Source: an uncultured Collinsella sp.
GTDB lineage: Bacteria; Actinomycetota; Coriobacteriia; Coriobacteriales; Coriobacteriaceae
DNA: 9,493 bases
Assembly: GCA_900552705.1 (NCBI GenBank)
Contig: USAX01000076.1
Span: 1-9,493, forward strand
Direction: 5' to 3'
The position numbers and the translations under genes were made by a program. The notes under the pieces were generated by a model, which saw nothing but the letters and a program-made list of their open reading frames with translations, was not told the DNA's origin and did no database searches. Below, one piece after another: positions 6,822 to 9,493 of the stretch (position 1 is the first letter of the stretch; each line of letters starts with the position of its first letter).

Positions 6822-8717
6822 TTAAGCCGTATGCGCTTGCACAAGCGCCATCAGCTCATGCCAGGACCGGCGCTCGCGTAGGCGCTCGACCCCCTGGCGG
6901 TCCATAAAGATCTCGGCGAGCAGTGAGCTCAAGATCCGCGCCTCATCGCCGCCCGACCGGGCAAACGACACCATAAAGACGATATCGACCTCATGGCCGT
7001 ATTCGTCCCAAAGAATGGGATGTTCGAGCAGGCCCACGGTAACAAAGGCCTCGGCGCTCAAGGGATGCATCCCATGGGGCATGGCTACCCCATTGCCAAA
7101 CGAGGTGGCACTCGCGCTCTCGCGCTCGGCGACCTCTTGGGCAAACTGGGCATCGACACGGCCGCTCTCGACGGCGCGCTCGGAGAGATATCGGAGAACG
7201 GCCTGCTTCGACGACGCCTCAACGCGGTTGAAGAACAGGGCACGGCTAAAGAAAGAGCTCACGGAGTCCGATTGCGCAGTGTCGTCGCTCAGCACCTTGC
7301 GGATAGCGTTGACATCGCTCGTCTCCAAGAAGAAATCGGCCTCGCGGACGGGCACGGGCAACTTGACGTTGAGCGGCACCGTTGTGAACACGTAGTCGAT
7401 GTGCGAAAAATCGAACGTTCCCACGCGGGCGACATCGCATGTCTCAATCGAATCGATATACATGCCAAACTGCTTGCGGTACTGGTGCTCGAGCATACGG
7501 GCGCTTCCCGCTCCCGAGGCACACACGATCAGGATGCGTTTGCGACGCGGCTGGTCGGCTTGCTGCTCGAGGGCCAGGGCAAATGCCATGGCGATGTAGC
7601 CGAGCTCTTCATCAGAGGGCTGGCTGCCAAAATGACGCTCGAGTACCTGCGAGGTGCCAGCTGCCATCGAATAGGCCAACGGAAACCTCGTCTTGATATC
7701 GGGCAGCATGGGGTTATCCATATGCATGTGATATTCAAGGCGATAGCCCAGAGGGCCGATATGCCGAGCAAGGTTCATGCGAAGTTCAAGATCGCCGCTA
7801 AAGTCAAACCTAAACTCATCGTTGACCGCACGTACCATCTCGGAAGCAATCTCCCACATCTCGTCCGAGATAACGGCAGAGCCCTTCTCGGGCACGCCCG
7901 TGCCCCTGCCGAGCAAATGGATTGCGATAAAGGCAACCTCTTCTCGGGGCATGCTCACGCCCAGGGCATCCTTGATGTTTGCGGCAATCTGGAAAGCCGC
8001 GGCGTATTCGCGCGTTCCCTCCAGTTTTTGAACGTCCGATTCTGCAGCTGGGACATAGCAGCCCTGCTCGATGCGGCCAAGAGCGATGTAAAGATGCATG
8101 ATGAGATTGCGGGATGCCAGCGAGCTCACCGTGACGGGCGAGGCCGTCAGGGCATCGTCCACACATGCGGCGATGGCCCGCAGGCGCTCGGCGAGCTTTG
8201 CATCGTCGGTGTCGGGCAACACGGGCCTCACCAGCGAGGCGAGGCACAGGCGCCGTTGCGACTCCCCGCCCGCAACGCGGATTCCGTAGCGTGGGCGCTT
8301 TTCGAGCGTTAAGTCAAATTGGGCGAGTTTCTGCTCTACCAGACGCATGTCATTGGACAGAGTTCGCGCCGAAACGTAGAGTAAATCCGCATACTCCTCA
8401 ATCGTCACCCACTGGGACCGCATGAGGAGGTCGTTAAGAAGGAAGGACACACGGCCGTCGCGCGTATCAGGAATGCCCGGATGAGCCAGAGCCGCACCGT
8501 CTAGCAAGCGAGCAAGCTCATCTGCACGTGCAACATCGATACGATACTGCCCCTTGCTGCCAACGATGCGTGCAACCCCTGCAAGGTTGTCGTTTGCGCG
8601 ATGGATATAGTTTCTCATGGCGCGCTCGCTTACCTCGAGACGCTTGGCAAGTACCGCGACAGCGACAGGCTGAGCGTCCTCGATCATATTTACAAGCTGC
8701 TTGACGCGAGCATCCAT
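6822..8717 (-). CDS. LicR/MtlR-type PTS-regulated transcription activator (HTH-HTH-PRD-PRD-EIIB-EIIA)
   Basis: A 631-residue regulator, close in length and layout to Bacillus LicR. Domains in order: an HTH_11-like helix-turn-helix (about 15-60); a second, Mga-like helix-turn-helix (about 100-150) ending in RPRYGIRVAGGE; PRD1 (about 170-275) with His208 (LIMHLYIALG) and His267 (AIHLLGRG); PRD2 (about 290-390) with His319 (LARHIGPLGYRL); an EIIB-like domain (about 392-470) with Cys399 in ILIVCASGAGSARM; and a fructose-type EIIA domain (about 490-631) with His548 in VAMPHGMHP. Known relatives activate sugar operons when PTS phosphorylation signals substrate plus poor carbon supply. The second PRD2 histidine appears to be replaced: the segment reads GYIAMAFALALE where GYIALHF is usual. 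The ATG at 8717 has AAGGAGGGG just upstream. It precedes EIIA in the same direction and most likely controls that operon. Confidence 0.93.
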   Translation of the reverse strand: MDARVKQLVNMIEDAQPVAVAVLAKRLEVSERAMRNYIHRANDNLAGVARIVGSKGQYRIDVARADELARLLDGAALAHPGIPDTRDGRVSFLLNDLLMRSQWVTIEEYADLLYVSARTLSNDMRLVEQKLAQFDLTLEKRPRYGIRVAGGESQRRLCLASLVRPVLPDTDDAKLAERLRAIAACVDDALTASPVTVSSLASRNLIMHLYIALGRIEQGCYVPAAESDVQKLEGTREYAAAFQIAANIKDALGVSMPREEVAFIAIHLLGRGTGVPEKGSAVISDEMWEIASEMVRAVNDEFRFDFSGDLELRMNLARHIGPLGYRLEYHMHMDNPMLPDIKTRFPLAYSMAAGTSQVLERHFGSQPSDEELGYIAMAFALALEQQADQPRRKRILIVCASGAGSARMLEHQYRKQFGMYIDSIETCDVARVGTFDFSHIDYVFTTVPLNVKLPVPVREADFFLETSDVNAIRKVLSDDTAQSDSVSSFFSRALFFNRVEASSKQAVLRYLSERAVESGRVDAQFAQEVAERESASATSFGNGVAMPHGMHPLSAEAFVTVGLLEHPILWDEYGHEVDIVFMVSFARSGGDEARILSSLLAEIFMDRQGVERLRERRSWHELMALVQAHTA

Positions 8718-8891
8718 GTCCCCCTCCTTTCCCTGCGTCTAGTCTAACGCGGTAAAGAATGACACTCCACGTCGCGCTCGTTCCGCCAACTCGGAACAGG
8801 TTGCGGGGAGTCCAGCTGAGCTATGGAGAGCCTGGGGAGAGGGCCCGAAGGCAATGCGTCGGTGTGGGATGCGCCTTCCCAGCCATTGGGC
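8718..8891 (-). promoter_or_regulatory. Upstream region of the regulator gene with a GTTCCG/CGGAAC hairpin
   Basis: The regulator ribosome binding site occupies 8721-8729. Further upstream GTTCCG (8780-8785) and CGGAAC (8792-8797) form a perfect 6-bp inverted repeat around CCAACT, a possible operator or leader hairpin. I see no convincing -35/-10 pair. The outer part contains a loose copy (8866-8880) of the GGGATGCGCTTTCCG motif found three times near 2917-3055, and CCCA/TGGG arms at 8879-8890. No gene is visible here. Confidence 0.3.
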
Positions 8892-9041
8892 AGTCATTGG
8901 GGACAGGCTTAAATGAGTAGTCGTTGGGGACGTTCTTGTTTGACTAGTCGTTTAAGAACGTCCCCAATGACTATTAAGGACTGTCCCAAGCTGCCGGCAG
9001 GAAAGGACCGTCCCCAAGTGCCGGGTTTGTCCCCAATGACT
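8892..9041. repeat. Dispersed repeat element, copy 2 (short form) with terminal inverted repeats
   Basis: A 150-base unit bounded by a perfect 14-base inverted repeat, AGTCATTGGGGACA (8892-8905) and TGTCCCCAATGACT (9028-9041). Inside its left half, 8919-8937 (AGTCGTTGGGGACGTTCTT) and 8954-8972 (AAGAACGTCCCCAATGACT) are inverted repeats matching at 18 of 19 positions, with a 16-base loop that holds GACTAGTC. The right half (8975-9028) is 53/54 identical to copy 1 at 3076-3129 and includes the palindrome CTGCCGGCAG. The element lies directly beyond the carbamate kinase terminator. There is no coding capacity of note, so this is probably a non-autonomous palindromic element mobilised in trans. 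Confidence 0.85.
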
Positions 9042-9052
9042 AGGTGAATAGC

Positions 9053-9085
9053 AAAAGCCCCGCAGTCGGAGCGGACTGCGGGGCT
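9053..9085 (-). terminator. Rho-independent terminator of the carbamate kinase transcript
   Basis: On the minus strand a 12-bp perfect stem AGCCCCGCAGTC/GACTGCGGGGCT (9056-9067 with 9074-9085, 6-base loop) runs into TTTTGC. It sits about 65 bases after the arcC stop codon. The context AATAGCAAAAGCCCC is shared with the terminator at 3172-3205. Confidence 0.9.
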
Positions 9086-9103
9086 CATGAAGAGAGGTAG
9101 TTT

Positions 9104-9127
9104 GTGGGCGCTTTGCCTGGCGCCCAC
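9104..9127 (-). other. Hairpin between arcC and its terminator
   Basis: GTGGGCGC (9104-9111) and GCGCCCAC (9120-9127) form a perfect 8-bp stem with an 8-base loop, 22 bases after the arcC stop. It has no T-tract on either strand. It may protect the 3' end of the mRNA or act together with the following terminator; this is inference. Confidence 0.45.
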
Positions 9128-9149
9128 GAGAGAGGCAACAGAGTAGAGA

Positions 9150-9493
9150 CTACTCGTGGATGCGGGTACCGGAGAGGCCGGCCATGGTCTCGGCGGCCTT
9201 GTCCAGGGCGCCGATGATGCAGGTGCGGCCCTTGCGGGAGCGGGCGAACTTGATGGCAGCGCGGACCTTGGGCTCCATGGAGCCCTTGCCGAACTGACCC
9301 TCGTCGGCCAGACGCTCGGCCTCGTCGGCGGTGAGGTCCTCGAGCTCCTCCTGGTTGGGCCTGCCAAAGTTGATGGCGACATGCTCAACGGCGGTCAGCA
9401 GGAACAGAACGTCGGCGTCGCAGTCCTCGGCCAGCAGCTCGCCGCCCAGGTCCTTGTCGATGACGGCGGGAACGCCCTTGTAGCAGCCCTTGT
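9150..9493 (-). CDS. arcC: Carbamate kinase, C-terminal part (5' end cut by window)
   Basis: Carbamate kinase makes ATP from carbamoyl phosphate and ADP, the last step of the arginine deiminase pathway in the cytoplasm. The 113 visible residues cover the C-terminal third of a protein usually about 310 residues long. They include GVPAVIDKDLGGELLAEDC (nucleotide-binding core with the conserved Asp-Lys), INFGRPNQEELEDLTADEA, EGQFGKGSMEPKVRAAIKFA and the closing LSGTRIHE, all well matched to ArcC. The remainder lies beyond position 9493. The stop at 9150-9152 is followed by a hairpin and then a strong terminator, so it is the last gene of its transcript. Genes such as arcA or arcB would be expected upstream, outside the window. 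Confidence 0.94.
   Translation of the reverse strand, partial: KGCYKGVPAVIDKDLGGELLAEDCDADVLFLLTAVEHVAINFGRPNQEELEDLTADEAERLADEGQFGKGSMEPKVRAAIKFARSRKGRTCIIGALDKAAETMAGLSGTRIHE

Noticed and set aside
6993..8312. 439-codon open frame on the plus strand
   Set aside because: Antisense to the LicR-like regulator, whose domains account for the whole stretch. No ribosome binding site or family pattern is seen.

Overview
The window looks like a chromosomal segment of a moderately GC-rich Gram-positive gut-type bacterium. My best guess is a Coriobacteriia member such as Collinsella. This rests on the GC-rich codon use, strong GGAGG ribosome binding sites, the PTS/LicR-type gene set and the dispersed TTGGGGACAG repeats. 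It is an inference from remembered patterns, not a database match.

Layout. (1) Positions 1-1411, minus strand: an APC-superfamily amino acid permease, cut off at its C-terminus by the window edge. (2) 1412-1766: a divergent intergenic region with several strong inverted repeats. (3) 1767-2768, plus strand: a single-gene unit for a membrane-anchored C39-like cysteine peptidase with a long polar N-terminal tail. (4) 2769-3221: non-coding, with a composite repeat element and then the terminator of the sugar operon. (5) 3222-8717, minus strand: a beta-glucoside/cellobiose-type PTS locus transcribed in the order LicR-like regulator, EIIA, EIIB, EIIC, GH1 6-phospho-beta-glucosidase. (6) 8718-9149: non-coding, with a second copy of the repeat element, then a strong terminator. 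(7) 9150-9493, minus strand: the C-terminal part of a carbamate kinase (arcC), cut off at its N-terminus by the window edge.

How the genes work together. The PTS locus is a self-contained catabolic unit. EIIA and EIIB pass phosphate to a beta-diglucoside that enters through EIIC. The GH1 enzyme then splits the phosphorylated disaccharide into glucose 6-phosphate and a second sugar or aglycone. The regulator has two helix-turn-helix regions, two PRDs, an EIIB-like and an EIIA-like domain, so it should sense the phosphorylation state of the same PTS. The set closely resembles the Bacillus lic operon logic (licR, licBCAH). The permease, peptidase and carbamate kinase have no evident functional link to it.

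Most notable observations. The EIIC gene carries an apparent one-base frameshift at an A4 run, ten codons after its well-placed start. The two repeat elements are near-identical at both ends (35/38 and 53/54 identical bases) but have different centres, and both sit just beyond a terminator. The first also contains a degenerate motif repeated at an exact 62-base period. I saw no CRISPR array, tRNA, rRNA, transposase gene or obvious new defence system.
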